This document shows, in pieces, positions 24,528-32,679 of a DNA stretch of 32,945 bases (position 1 is its first letter; every line of letters begins with the position of its first letter). The translations under genes and the position numbers were made by a program. Under the pieces are notes generated by a model that was not told where the DNA came from, searched no databases, and worked only from the letters and a program-made list of their open reading frames with translations. The stretch is from DATKXU01 sp035528905 (GTDB taxonomy: Bacteria; Armatimonadota; UBA5829; DTJY01), in assembly GCA_035528905.1 (NCBI GenBank), contig DATKXU010000008.1, positions 1 through 32,945 on the forward strand. Reading direction: 5' to 3'.

Positions 24528-24543
24528 TGTCGTTTGTCCACCT

Positions 24544-26337
24544 CTACTGCCCGCTGTCTTCCGGGAGCTTCCCAGATTTCTCAAGGAACTCCTTAAGCTC
24601 CTCCATCGTTTGTTCGTGCGGGCCGTCGCTAGCGTCTATGATACCCTGCTTCATATACGGGCCGAGAACCTCTGATGTTCTCAATCTCTTCAATCTTGAA
24701 TTCCTTATCAGGGCCGTGCAGTCCTCCAGGGCCTTTTCATTGGTCGGCGGGCCCTCGTCACTCATCGCCAACTGGCTCAGGAACGCGCCCACATCTTCGC
24801 CAACAACTTCGAGTAGACCCGGTAGATATATTCCCTTCTTCTGCTCGAACATCTCAAATAGGGCCTTTGCGGCGGCACGGCTCATCTCGCTGGAGAAGTC
24901 CTCAGGCGTTAAAGTGTTAAGCACCGTTTCAGCGCCTTCCTCCTGGCAAATGAGAACGCGAAGAACTGATTTCTCGGCTCCTTCGAGTGCGGCCGCCGGC
25001 TTCGGGGCGCTTTCTGGACCGCGTTTCCTTGCGGCCCCGGTCTGTCCGCGCCTGATCAGCGCCTCCACATCCGCCCTTATCTGATTCTGCGCGCGCGTCG
25101 GCCCTACGTCCCAATTAGGATGATACCCTATCAGCTCCTTGATGCATCTTTCGCGCTCTATGAACGAAGGGACTTCGGCCAGGACCCGCGCCGCCTCCTT
25201 GAGCATCGCGGCACGCCCAGCCGGATCCGTTAGGTCGTGCCGCTCCCGAAGGATCGCCAGCTTATAGTCAACTATCGCAAGGGCTTCGGCAACCGCGGCG
25301 GCAAACTCCGAGACTCGCCCTTTGCGGAGCAGGCTGTCCGGGTCATCTCCGCCGGGCAGCCGGACGATTCGCACATCGCATCCCGCCTCGTCGAACAGCG
25401 CGGCGCCTCTCAGAGCCGCTGTCATCCCGGCGGAATCGGCATCGTAAGCCAGCGCTATCTTCTGCGTGTAACGCGAGAGCACATTGATGTGCTGGAGGGT
25501 CAGCGCCGTCCCGAGCGTTGCGACGCAGTTCACAAAGCCGGCCTGGTGCGCGGTTATGGCGTCCATGTACCCTTCGACGATGAGCGCGTACCCTTTCTCC
25601 GAGATCGCCTTTCTTGCAAGGTTGAGGCCGTACAACGACCGCGTCTTGCTGAAGAGTGCTGTCTCAGGCGAATTGAGGTACTTTAGCTGTTCATCGCCCA
25701 GCGCCCTGCCGCCGAAACCGATCACGCGTTCCTGTATGTCAAGGATCGGGAAGATTATCCTGTGCCTGAACCTGTCGTAGAGGCCGCGTTCGCCGCTGAT
25801 GACAAGCCCGGCCTGCTCGGCTCCCTTCAGATCCGCGCCTTTCCTGGTCAAGTACCGCACGAGGCCATCCCATGCGGGCGCAGCGTAACCCAGCCGGAAT
25901 TGCTCGATCGTCTGGTCTGCGAGCCCGCGATTGTGCAGGTACTCGATAGCTGTGGGCGTTCGCTTCAGCAGCCCAGTGTAATAGGCCGCAGCGAGCCCGT
26001 TTAGTCTGCCCAGAAGCTCCCTGCGGCTAGTCTGACGATCTCGGAAGCGCTCCAGCTCGACACCCGCACGCTTTGCCAGCCGCTCCAGCGCCTCGGCGAA
26101 GGTCAGGTTCTCGACCTTCATGAGGAACGAGAAGACGTCCCCGTGCTCGCCGCAGCCGAAGCAGTGCCAAGTCTGGAACTCTTCGCTGACGGTGAACGAG
26201 GGGGTCTTCTCTGCATGGAACGGGCACAACCCCTTGTAGCTCTTCCCAGATCGCTTGACAGCTACATACTCGGATACGACATCAATGATGCCGACCCGTT
26301 GCCGTATTTCTTCTTTTGCATCCCGCGAGCCAGCCAC
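24544..26337 (-). CDS. dnaG: DNA primase
   Basis: A 597-residue primase that lays RNA primers on the lagging strand. The CHC2 zinc finger is C38, H41, C59, C62 (CPFH and CFGC); the TOPRIM core carries VEGYMDA (E255) and DADSAG (D299, D301); a C-terminal helicase-binding region follows. The start is GTG at 26337, right at the family's expected N-terminus, though the SD is weak. It ends 17 bp before the rpoD GTG and begins 33 bp after a secreted-protein gene, so the three look co-transcribed. Confidence 0.95.
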   Translation of the reverse strand: MAGSRDAKEEIRQRVGIIDVVSEYVAVKRSGKSYKGLCPFHAEKTPSFTVSEEFQTWHCFGCGEHGDVFSFLMKVENLTFAEALERLAKRAGVELERFRDRQTSRRELLGRLNGLAAAYYTGLLKRTPTAIEYLHNRGLADQTIEQFRLGYAAPAWDGLVRYLTRKGADLKGAEQAGLVISGERGLYDRFRHRIIFPILDIQERVIGFGGRALGDEQLKYLNSPETALFSKTRSLYGLNLARKAISEKGYALIVEGYMDAITAHQAGFVNCVATLGTALTLQHINVLSRYTQKIALAYDADSAGMTAALRGAALFDEAGCDVRIVRLPGGDDPDSLLRKGRVSEFAAAVAEALAIVDYKLAILRERHDLTDPAGRAAMLKEAARVLAEVPSFIERERCIKELIGYHPNWDVGPTRAQNQIRADVEALIRRGQTGAARKRGPESAPKPAAALEGAEKSVLRVLICQEEGAETVLNTLTPEDFSSEMSRAAAKALFEMFEQKKGIYLPGLLEVVGEDVGAFLSQLAMSDEGPPTNEKALEDCTALIRNSRLKRLRTSEVLGPYMKQGIIDASDGPHEQTMEELKEFLEKSGKLPEDSGQ

Positions 26338-26370
26338 ACAGAACGACCCCGCCGTCCACCAGAGTAATTG

Positions 26371-27054
26371 CTAGTCCATCAAGGCGATTGTGATGCCTAC
26401 GAGAGTCTTGCCCACGAAGGTAAAGAGCGCGCGATGCGTCTCGGGATACTTTGCGATCAGCTCTACGCCCGCTCGCTCGTGAGATTCAGGGAATCCGTAC
26501 TTGAGTAACACGTCTTTATATGTTTGGCCGAGTCGAATCCCCTTAGCTGTGCTGATGCCCGGCCAGTCTACTCCGTAGGCGGCGATCTGCACTACGCGCC
26601 CGTCCGGGCTTATGATGAACTCGAGCGTCTTGTTCCTTGGGAACTTGTATATCCAGGTGACCTCGGGAGCGCTCACTATTTGGCCTGCCTGGAGCGTCGG
26701 CGCTCCGGGCTGCGATGGCGCGCCCGGGAATCCCGGCAGCGTAGGAATGCCGAACGCCGGCGACGCAGCCGTACTTGGCATGTACGGCATGCTCGATCCT
26801 TCTGGTGTCATATAAGGCATTCCGCCCAACGCGGGCGAAGGCATGCCTGGAGTATAAGCCGGCCCGGCGGCCTGCGCCATGGCAGCCGCCCCTACTCTGA
26901 CCTCACTTGGATTCCCGTACTTCTGAATCACGATGAGGGCCGACCCACTGAGCTTGATGCCCGCGAGCTGCAGTTCCGCAGCGGAAAGAGCTGATGCCGA
27001 AAGGCAAAGCGCTATCGTCAGGCCATATGTCAGCAGTCTGTGTCTGTCGTTCAT
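26371..27054 (-). CDS. Secreted protein with duplicated KYGxP motif and Pro/Met/Gly-rich middle
   Basis: About 227 residues. A signal peptide (about 1-27, LLTYGLTIALCLSASALSA) is followed by two related segments: GIKLSGSALIVIQKYGNP near residue 33 and GIRLGQTYKDVLLKYGFP in the C-terminal third. Between them is a Pro/Gly/Met/Ala-rich low-complexity region (about 65-135) and a short strand region (EVTWIYKFPRNKTLEFI). I do not recognise the family; the duplicated GIxLG...VLxKYGxP pattern suggests two copies of one small domain split by the linker. The ATG at 27054 is chosen over 27088 because GAGGGGAG lies 8 bp upstream and it starts the signal. It precedes dnaG by 33 bp, an unexpected operon partner. 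Confidence 0.68.
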   Translation of the reverse strand: MNDRHRLLTYGLTIALCLSASALSAAELQLAGIKLSGSALIVIQKYGNPSEVRVGAAAMAQAAGPAYTPGMPSPALGGMPYMTPEGSSMPYMPSTAASPAFGIPTLPGFPGAPSQPGAPTLQAGQIVSAPEVTWIYKFPRNKTLEFIISPDGRVVQIAAYGVDWPGISTAKGIRLGQTYKDVLLKYGFPESHERAGVELIAKYPETHRALFTFVGKTLVGITIALMD

Positions 27055-27245
27055 TTGGGTTGCTCCCCTCGATTTCGCAGGTTCTTCCATCCAAAGACCT
27101 TCTACGATCCCGTCCGAAAATCCTTCTTTGCCCTACCAAGTTTTTTGAACAGATTGTGTCATCGGCATCCAGGATTCGCGGGTAAACTCAATATGAGAAT
27201 CACTCGTCATGTCCGGCTGAGGCATCCGTCGAGAGGCTGGGAAAG

Positions 27246-27274
27246 TTGACTCAAGACACCCCTTATGCTATAAT
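27246..27274 (+). promoter_or_regulatory. Strong sigma-70 promoter of the histidine kinase gene
   Basis: TTGACT (27246-27251), a 17-bp spacer and TATAAT (27269-27274) with TGC just before it. This is the best promoter in the window. The predicted transcript starts near 27281, about 60 bp before the ATG. Confidence 0.82.
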
Positions 27275-27284
27275 ACACACGTGC

Positions 27285-27307
27285 GGCCGGGGGGTCATCG
27301 CCCGGCC
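27285..27307 (+). other. 5'-leader hairpin of the histidine kinase transcript
   Basis: GGCCGGG (27285-27291) pairs with CCCGGCC (27301-27307) a few bases after the predicted transcription start. It could stabilise the mRNA or modulate translation; no T-run follows. Confidence 0.4.
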
Positions 27308-27340
27308 TGTAACGCGCAGATGGAAAGGTAATCTGGATGT

Positions 27341-29059
27341 ATGACTGATTTCGAGGCGCTGAACAGAAGGGTTGACGAACTCCAGCGTGAACTCGAGGAG
27401 AAGAAGCAGTATGTAGCCGCGCTGGAAAAGGCGAACAAGGAGCTGGAGCAGAGGGTCCGGAGTGCTTCCGAGACAGGGGAGCCGGCGCCGATAACCGAGC
27501 TTGAGGAGACACTGAGGCGGTTCGTCGCAACAACCGCAGCGATTCTTCAGGCTGAGAAATGCGTCATCATGCTCTTCGATAAGGAGCAGGGCGAACTTGT
27601 CTCAAGAAAACCGGCGTTCGGCTTGACCGACGAAGAGGTAAAGCGGTTCAGAGTTCGGGCCACCCAGGGCATTTCCGGCGAGGTCTTCCGCGAGGGAAAG
27701 CCCGTCATAATGTACGATGCGATCAGCGACGAGCGTACTGTCAAGGAGAACGTCGCTCTGCTGAACGTGCGCAACGGCGCCTGCGTGCCCCTCATAGCCG
27801 AGAAACGCGACGAGGAAAACAGGGTTGTCGGTCGAACCACCATCGGCGTCCTCCACGTCTTCAACAAGCGGTACGGCAACATCTTCATCGAGGAGGACAT
27901 CCACCTGCTTGAGCGGCTGGCGAAGAACGCGACGGCCGTTATCCAGAATGCCCAGCTCTACCGCGAAGTCGTGGAGGAAAAAGAAGAGCTCGAACACATA
28001 ATCGAAAGCGTCTACGCGGGCCTCATGGTGGTCAACAAAGAGGGACGCATCATGCAGATTAACGCCTCTGGCCGGGGGATGTTCAACATTCAATCCGGGA
28101 ATGTGGTTGGCAAGCCCTACTATGAGGTAATCGGGTACCCGAAGGCCAAGGAGTTAATCGCCCGCTCGTTGGAAACCAACGAGGAGGTCGCGGATGAGAT
28201 TTCGCTGCTCACGGGCCCCGGCGGCAGCGAGGAGAGGATTTACCAGGCCCAGACAGCTTTCGTTAGAGGAGAGGACGAGCAGCCTATCGGTGTTGTGTCA
28301 ATATTCAACGACATCACCGAGATCAGAAGCGTCGAGCGCATGAAAACAGCCTTCGTCTCCACGGTCTCCCATGAACTGCGAACCCCGCTTACCTCTATCA
28401 AGGGCTTTGTCTCAACCCTCCTCGCGGATACTGAGGGATACTACGATCAGGCCACGCAGCGAGAGTTCTATCAGATCATTGACACGGAGTGCGACCGCCT
28501 TACCAGGTTGATCAGCGATCTCTTGAACGTGTCGCGGATTGAGGCCGGAAGAGCCCTCGAGCTGAATCCAAAGCCGGTGCAGCTTCCTTCCCTCATCGAA
28601 AAGGTCGTCAGTGCACAGAGGTCGTATACTACCAAGCATACATTCAAGTTGGATATCGAAGAGGATTTGCCCATAGTTGTCGCAGACGAGGACAAGGTTG
28701 ATCAGATTCTGACCAATCTCGTCAGCAACGCGATCAAGTATTCGCCGAAAGGCGGCGAAGTCACGATTGCCGGCCGCAAGGACAGCAACGGCGTGGCAAT
28801 CAGCGTTGGCGACCAAGGCATAGGGATTCCGAAGGACCAGCTGCTCAGGATATTCGATAGGTTCCATCGCGTGGACAACCGTGATGCCAGGGAAGTCGGC
28901 GGCACGGGCATCGGTCTGTATCTCGTGAAGCACTTGGTCGAGGCACACGGCGGCAGTATATCGGTTGACAGCGAGGTGGAAAAGGGCTCCACCTTCACAT
29001 TCACGCTGCCCTGGAAGCCGCCTTCGCTCGAAGAGGAAAGCAAGGAGGCGGCAGCGTAA
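27341..29059 (+). CDS. Soluble sensor histidine kinase (coiled coil-GAF-PAS-HisKA-HATPase)
   Basis: A 572-residue cytoplasmic kinase with no transmembrane helix. Order: coiled coil (about 5-45), GAF (about 55-205), PAS (about 215-328), HisKA with the phospho-acceptor H344 (VSHELRTPLTSIKGF), and HATPase with N-box residues N459 and N463, DQGIGI (491-496) and GGTGIGL (520-526). It senses an internal cue through GAF/PAS; the ligand is unknown. No response regulator lies in the window, so it is an orphan here. It has a strong promoter of its own. AAAGGTAA is about 12 bp before the ATG. dut follows 12 bp later, so the two are co-transcribed. Confidence 0.92.
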   Translation: MTDFEALNRRVDELQRELEEKKQYVAALEKANKELEQRVRSASETGEPAPITELEETLRRFVATTAAILQAEKCVIMLFDKEQGELVSRKPAFGLTDEEVKRFRVRATQGISGEVFREGKPVIMYDAISDERTVKENVALLNVRNGACVPLIAEKRDEENRVVGRTTIGVLHVFNKRYGNIFIEEDIHLLERLAKNATAVIQNAQLYREVVEEKEELEHIIESVYAGLMVVNKEGRIMQINASGRGMFNIQSGNVVGKPYYEVIGYPKAKELIARSLETNEEVADEISLLTGPGGSEERIYQAQTAFVRGEDEQPIGVVSIFNDITEIRSVERMKTAFVSTVSHELRTPLTSIKGFVSTLLADTEGYYDQATQREFYQIIDTECDRLTRLISDLLNVSRIEAGRALELNPKPVQLPSLIEKVVSAQRSYTTKHTFKLDIEEDLPIVVADEDKVDQILTNLVSNAIKYSPKGGEVTIAGRKDSNGVAISVGDQGIGIPKDQLLRIFDRFHRVDNRDAREVGGTGIGLYLVKHLVEAHGGSISVDSEVEKGSTFTFTLPWKPPSLEEESKEAAA

Positions 29060-29071
29060 CTGCACTCCGCC

Positions 29072-29527
29072 ATGGGCCTTGAACCGGTAACAGTGTTGAT
29101 CCACAGAGAGCCGGGTATGGAGGATATTCCTCTGCCGGCCTACGCGACCCCCGGATCCGCAGGAATTGACCTCCATGCCGCGGTGGACTCCGACATCGTC
29201 CTCAAGCCGGGAGAACGCAAGCTCATCCCCACAGGACTACGCGTCGCCATTCCCGATGGCTGCGAAGGCCAGATACGTCCCCGCAGCGGCCTCGCACTGC
29301 GCAATGGCATCGGCGTCGTCAACTCTCCCGGGACCATTGACTCGGATTACCGTGGCCCGGTGCAAGTCATACTGATCAACCAGGGCGAGCAGCCTTTCAC
29401 CGTTCGCAGGGGCGACCGGATCGCGCAGCTTGTCGTCTCGCCCGTTGTCCGCGCCAGGCTGGTCGAATCCGACAGCCTGCCGGAAACCACACGCAACGAA
29501 GGCGGCTTCGGACATACGGGAGTTTGA
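29072..29527 (+). CDS. dut: dUTP diphosphatase
   Basis: A 151-residue trimeric dUTPase that hydrolyses dUTP to dUMP and pyrophosphate. Motifs are in order: AGIDLHA (motif 1), RPRSGLALRNG (2), the catalytic VNSPGTIDSDYRG (3), GDRIAQLV (4) and NEGGFGHTG (5). The pyrophosphate made could, in principle, be used by a PPi-type PFK. It starts 12 bp after the histidine kinase. Its stop is followed at once by a GCTGGAT array. Confidence 0.95.
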   Translation: MGLEPVTVLIHREPGMEDIPLPAYATPGSAGIDLHAAVDSDIVLKPGERKLIPTGLRVAIPDGCEGQIRPRSGLALRNGIGVVNSPGTIDSDYRGPVQVILINQGEQPFTVRRGDRIAQLVVSPVVRARLVESDSLPETTRNEGGFGHTGV

Positions 29528-29529
29528 TG

Positions 29530-29557
29530 GCTGGATGCTGGATGCTGGATGCTGGAT
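29530..29557. repeat. Heptamer array GCTGGAT, four perfect copies
   Basis: Four identical tandem heptamers begin 2 bp after the dut stop codon. This is the least degenerate array in the window, so it may be the youngest. A CGAAT/ATTCG palindrome follows at 29564-29575. Confidence 0.92.
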
Positions 29558-29607
29558 CGCCCGCGAATTCATTCGCAGGTGTCGCGCCAGACCTTGAGAG
29601 TGTTCCA

Positions 29608-30678
29608 ATGAGCCGAGAAATGACCAAACGAGAACGGGTGGAGGCGGCGCTGAACCTGCAGCCGGTGGACAGGGTCCCGGTGTACGACCTGCTCCGCAAC
29701 GATGCGGTGATCGAGTATTACGCCGAAGAGCCGCTCACAGTCGAGGACGGCTTGCGCATCACCTGCAAGGCCATCAGCCGATGCCTCGACCTCACGCGCT
29801 CCATAACGGGGCCCGCCGAACCCAAGACCGTTGACGGCGGAAACGGATGGGTCAACGAGCAAGAGCGGTGGACGAACTGGATCGTGAAGCGTCCGTTCGA
29901 AGAGCCCGAGCAGGCGGCGGAGTGGATGGAGAGAGACATCGAGGCCCGCAATGCTCTCATCCCCGGCGACGCTGAGAGGAAGCAGTTCCGGGAGCGCTTC
30001 CTCGATCTCCAGGCGCTCTGCGGCGACACCGTGCTCGTACACGAGCTAACGGGGGTCGGCATTGACGCCCTATTCCATACCGTGGGATGGGAAAACTTCG
30101 CGTGCGTACTCGCCGATCAGCCCGACCTTATCTCCGCCTGGCTGGAGTCACACACGAATTACCAGGTGCGCTGGATCCATACGTGCGCCGACCGCAAGCT
30201 CTCGCCCGTCGCGCTGCCCTTCGGAGATATTGCATACAAGGGAACGACGCTCTTCTCGCCCGACTGGCTCCGGCGCGAGTTCATGCCCCGCCTGAAGCGC
30301 CTCAACGACGCCTGGCACGAACATGGCGTGAAGTGCATGTTCCACTCCGACGGCTACCTCATGGATGTGCTCCCCGATCTCGTTGAAGCCGGCATTGACG
30401 GCCTGAACCCGATCGAGGTGTGCGCGGGCATGAACGTGAAGGAAGTTAAGGATTTATACGGCGACCGGATCTTCATCGCGGGCGGCATTGACGTCAGCCA
30501 GCTCCTCGCATTCGGCAAGCCGGACGAGGTTCGAGCTGCGTGCGAGCAGGCGATCCGCGACACCGGCGGCATCGGATTCCTGATGGGCTCCACGACCGAG
30601 CTCCACAACGCCGTCCCGCTCGACAACTTCCGCGCGATGGCGGAGACTGCCTGGAATACGCCGATACACCAAGGCTGA
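29608..30678 (+). CDS. Uroporphyrinogen decarboxylase (UroD) superfamily protein
   Basis: A 356-residue TIM-barrel protein with the UroD-type N-terminus (TKRERVEAALNLQPVDRVPV) and C-terminal features (MFHSDGYLMDVLPDLVEAGI, then IFIAGGIDVSQLLA). It differs from HemE and is closer to the MtaA/CmuA-like branch, whose members move methyl groups to or from corrinoids. The usual zinc-binding HxCG segment reads HSDG, lacking the Cys, so corrinoid methyltransferase chemistry is doubtful. ATG 29608 is chosen because upstream codons are repeat sequence; ATG 29620 (MTKRERV) is the alternative. No other heme genes are nearby, so a heme role is unlikely. Confidence 0.8.
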   Translation: MSREMTKRERVEAALNLQPVDRVPVYDLLRNDAVIEYYAEEPLTVEDGLRITCKAISRCLDLTRSITGPAEPKTVDGGNGWVNEQERWTNWIVKRPFEEPEQAAEWMERDIEARNALIPGDAERKQFRERFLDLQALCGDTVLVHELTGVGIDALFHTVGWENFACVLADQPDLISAWLESHTNYQVRWIHTCADRKLSPVALPFGDIAYKGTTLFSPDWLRREFMPRLKRLNDAWHEHGVKCMFHSDGYLMDVLPDLVEAGIDGLNPIEVCAGMNVKEVKDLYGDRIFIAGGIDVSQLLAFGKPDEVRAACEQAIRDTGGIGFLMGSTTELHNAVPLDNFRAMAETAWNTPIHQG

Positions 30679-30743
30679 CCGGTATCCGACCTCCCTCCCG
30701 CCAATAAATCTGCGTGCCCGCCTGGTCTCGGCCGCGCGTCTTT

Positions 30744-30752
30744 TGGTATAAT
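30744..30752 (+). promoter_or_regulatory. Extended -10 promoter of the MNT/HEPN pair
   Basis: TGGTATAAT is a perfect -10 with the TGn extension, 20 bp before the MNT start at 30772. No convincing -35 was found. The ATG at 30751 is part of this hexamer and is not a plausible start. Confidence 0.6.
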
Positions 30753-30771
30753 GAGCAGGGAAGGTGCGCAA

Positions 30772-31110
30772 ATGGATAACGCAAGACAACTTAGCCTTGA
30801 CATAAGAGAGCCTCTCTCGGAATTGAGGAAGCAGCTTGCCGGTATATACGGTGATCGCCTGGTAGATATGCTCCTGTATGGTTCCAAGGCCAGAGGTGAT
30901 GCCGAAGCGGATTCGGATATTGATGTCCTTGTCGTGCTTAGAGGCAAGGTTGATCCCGGGATGGAAGTACACAGGACAAGCGCTCTCCTCTCCGATATTT
31001 CACTCCGATACGATGTGGTGATTAGCTGCGTTTTCATCGGCGAGTCGAAGTATGCAAGCGGGAAAGGGCCTCTGGTCAGAAACGTTCTTCGGGAAGGAAT
31101 ACGGATTTGA
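30772..31110 (+). CDS. Minimal nucleotidyltransferase (MNT)
   Basis: A 112-residue protein of the MNT/MNTase (DNA polymerase beta-like) fold with the signature GSKARGDAEADSDID (37-51), in which D49 and D51 are the metal ligands, and D81 as the likely third acid. MNTs partner HEPN toxins and in characterised systems AMPylate the HEPN partner to silence it. ATG 30772 has AAGG 7 bp upstream; ATG 30751 lies inside the -10 and is rejected. Its stop codon overlaps the HEPN start by four bases. Confidence 0.88.
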   Translation: MDNARQLSLDIREPLSELRKQLAGIYGDRLVDMLLYGSKARGDAEADSDIDVLVVLRGKVDPGMEVHRTSALLSDISLRYDVVISCVFIGESKYASGKGPLVRNVLREGIRI

Positions 31111-31484
31111 CAGAGGAGCAGCGAGAGCTTCTACTTGAGGCGAAGGACAGCATAGCAGCGGCACGGATACTGCTCGACAACGGCTATCCAAGCTACGCGG
31201 CCGCTCGCGCCTATTACGCCATGTTCTATACGGCGGAAGCGTTCCTCGAGGGGGAAGGCATGTCCTTCTCGAAGCATTCTGCGGTAATATCCGCGTTCGG
31301 GCGCGAGTTCGTGCGCAGCGGCAAAGTGTCGGCGGATTACCACAGATACCTCGTTGAAGCACAGGGATTACGTCACCTGGGAGATTACGGCCCACGCTTT
31401 TCGGTAAGCAGAGAAGAGGCCATCGAGCAAATCGAACGCGCCGAGCAGTTCCTGAATCTTGCCGAGACTATGATGGGCGTTTGA
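31107..31484 (+). CDS. HEPN-domain protein
   Basis: A 125-residue helical protein with the HEPN core pattern AARAYYAMFYTAEAFL, the KHSAVISAFGREFV segment and C-terminal LRHLGDYG. The ribonuclease motif R-x4-6-H of active HEPN toxins is not evident (R-H spacings are longer), so activity is open; many PF05168 members with a R...DYG signature are like this. Start TTG 31107 overlaps the MNT stop (31108-31110) and GAAGGAA lies about 8 bp upstream. The coupled MNT-HEPN order marks a toxin-antitoxin type module. Confidence 0.85.
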   Translation: MTEEQRELLLEAKDSIAAARILLDNGYPSYAAARAYYAMFYTAEAFLEGEGMSFSKHSAVISAFGREFVRSGKVSADYHRYLVEAQGLRHLGDYGPRFSVSREEAIEQIERAEQFLNLAETMMGV

Positions 31485-31641
31485 AGGCGGTAATGTACAG
31501 GCGATTATTGCGGGTGTAGGTTACCTGGATTAGACTCCTAACAGCACTTGCTTTGCCCCTCATCTCCGCCTGCCTGAGCTTCACCATGTGCACAACCGGA
31601 AGATGCAGCATGCAAGGGCTCTATCGAACCCGGCGCTGTCG

Positions 31642-32541
31642 CTACCTTATATCACATCTCCGGCGGCGGGCGTATCTCCTGTAGCCGTACACGACAATCC
31701 CGAGCAGAATCCAGAGTGGCGCGAAGATTGCCACCCAGACCACGAGCGACGTGAGCTCTCGGAACACGACCTGCAGCGCGTTCACGGCTCCGATCGCCGT
31801 CTTGGAGATGTCCCACGTCACTACTTTGCTTACCGTGGGTGTTGGCTCGCTGAGCTCGACGTTGATCGTCGCCAGCGCCACCTGGTTCTCCAGGAACTTG
31901 GTTCTCCCAACCGCCTGCTCGATCTCGCCGCGGACACGGCTCAACTCCCGCTCGACAGCCAGGATATCGGGCACCTTCCGTGCCCTTTCCAGAACCTTGA
32001 GGAAAGCTTCCTCTTCGCGCCTTACGTTCCGAATCCTCGACTGGAGGTCAACGTATTCTTCTGTGACATCCTCGCCTTTCTCTTCTTTCGAAAGCACCTT
32101 GCCAAGCTTGCTGACCTGCGCAAGAACGGATGAGTAGCGCTTGGCCGGGACACGGAGCGTGATCGTCGCCGTCTCCTGCCCGTCCTCTCGGTTGATTCCA
32201 GACCCTGTAACGAATCCTCCGGCCTTCGCGGCTGCCGCTGTGATCTTCTCGTAAGTCTGCTGAACCTTCGAGACCTCCATCTTCAGATTCGCAGTGCTGA
32301 TTACCATTCTGGGAGCTGTGGCTGCCAAGACAGCGCTCCACGGGATTGAATCGCTCGGAGCTCCACCGTACTCGGCGAGCCCAAGGGGGCCGGTTCTGTA
32401 TGCCATGGGGAATGGCCTGTGGGCCGCCCTCCGGGCTCGGCTGAACACGGGAAACATGATCGCTGCCAGAATTACCGCCAAAACAAGCAGTGCGAGAATG
32501 ATGAAGGCTGTCTTCCAAGGGTTCTTGCGGCCTGTTTCCAT
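31642..32541 (-). CDS. DUF4349 membrane protein
   Basis: A 299-residue protein. A transmembrane helix (about 11-31) ends in ILAAIMFPVFSRARRAAHR, resembling the membrane anchor of pseudopilins of Armatimonadota (LAAILFPVFARAREKAR). The DUF4349 core follows (about 75-265: RMVISTANLKMEVSKVQQTY, then VTEEYVDLQSRIRNVRREEE and a coiled coil), and a second helix (about 262-285, VVWVAIFAPLWILLGIVV). No lipobox is present, unlike many DUF4349 proteins, which are lipoproteins. AAAGGAG lies 8 bp before the ATG. Function unknown. Confidence 0.84.
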   Translation of the reverse strand: METGRKNPWKTAFIILALLVLAVILAAIMFPVFSRARRAAHRPFPMAYRTGPLGLAEYGGAPSDSIPWSAVLAATAPRMVISTANLKMEVSKVQQTYEKITAAAAKAGGFVTGSGINREDGQETATITLRVPAKRYSSVLAQVSKLGKVLSKEEKGEDVTEEYVDLQSRIRNVRREEEAFLKVLERARKVPDILAVERELSRVRGEIEQAVGRTKFLENQVALATINVELSEPTPTVSKVVTWDISKTAIGAVNALQVVFRELTSLVVWVAIFAPLWILLGIVVYGYRRYARRRRCDIR

Positions 32542-32632
32542 GATGATGACTCCTTTCGGCCCAAGCGGGGCGGGATAGGATTGATGAAGCTATACTTCCA
32601 ACTGATTTGATACGCGGCGGCACGAGATCCTT

Positions 32633-32654
32633 CAAGCGGCGGGGACGCCGCTTG
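32633..32654. repeat. Palindrome CAAGCGGC/GCCGCTTG
   Basis: An 8-bp stem with a six-base loop lies between the two minus-strand genes. Similar CAAGCGGC...GCCGCTTG elements are dispersed in many genomes. It may terminate or process the YihY transcript. Confidence 0.6.
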
Positions 32655-32679
32655 CCCCACTGTTCGGCATGCCTGCTCC

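Noticed and set aside
30751..30771. ATG at 30751 as the MNT start
   Set aside because: It lies within the TATAAT hexamer and has no upstream ribosome site; ATG 30772 has one.
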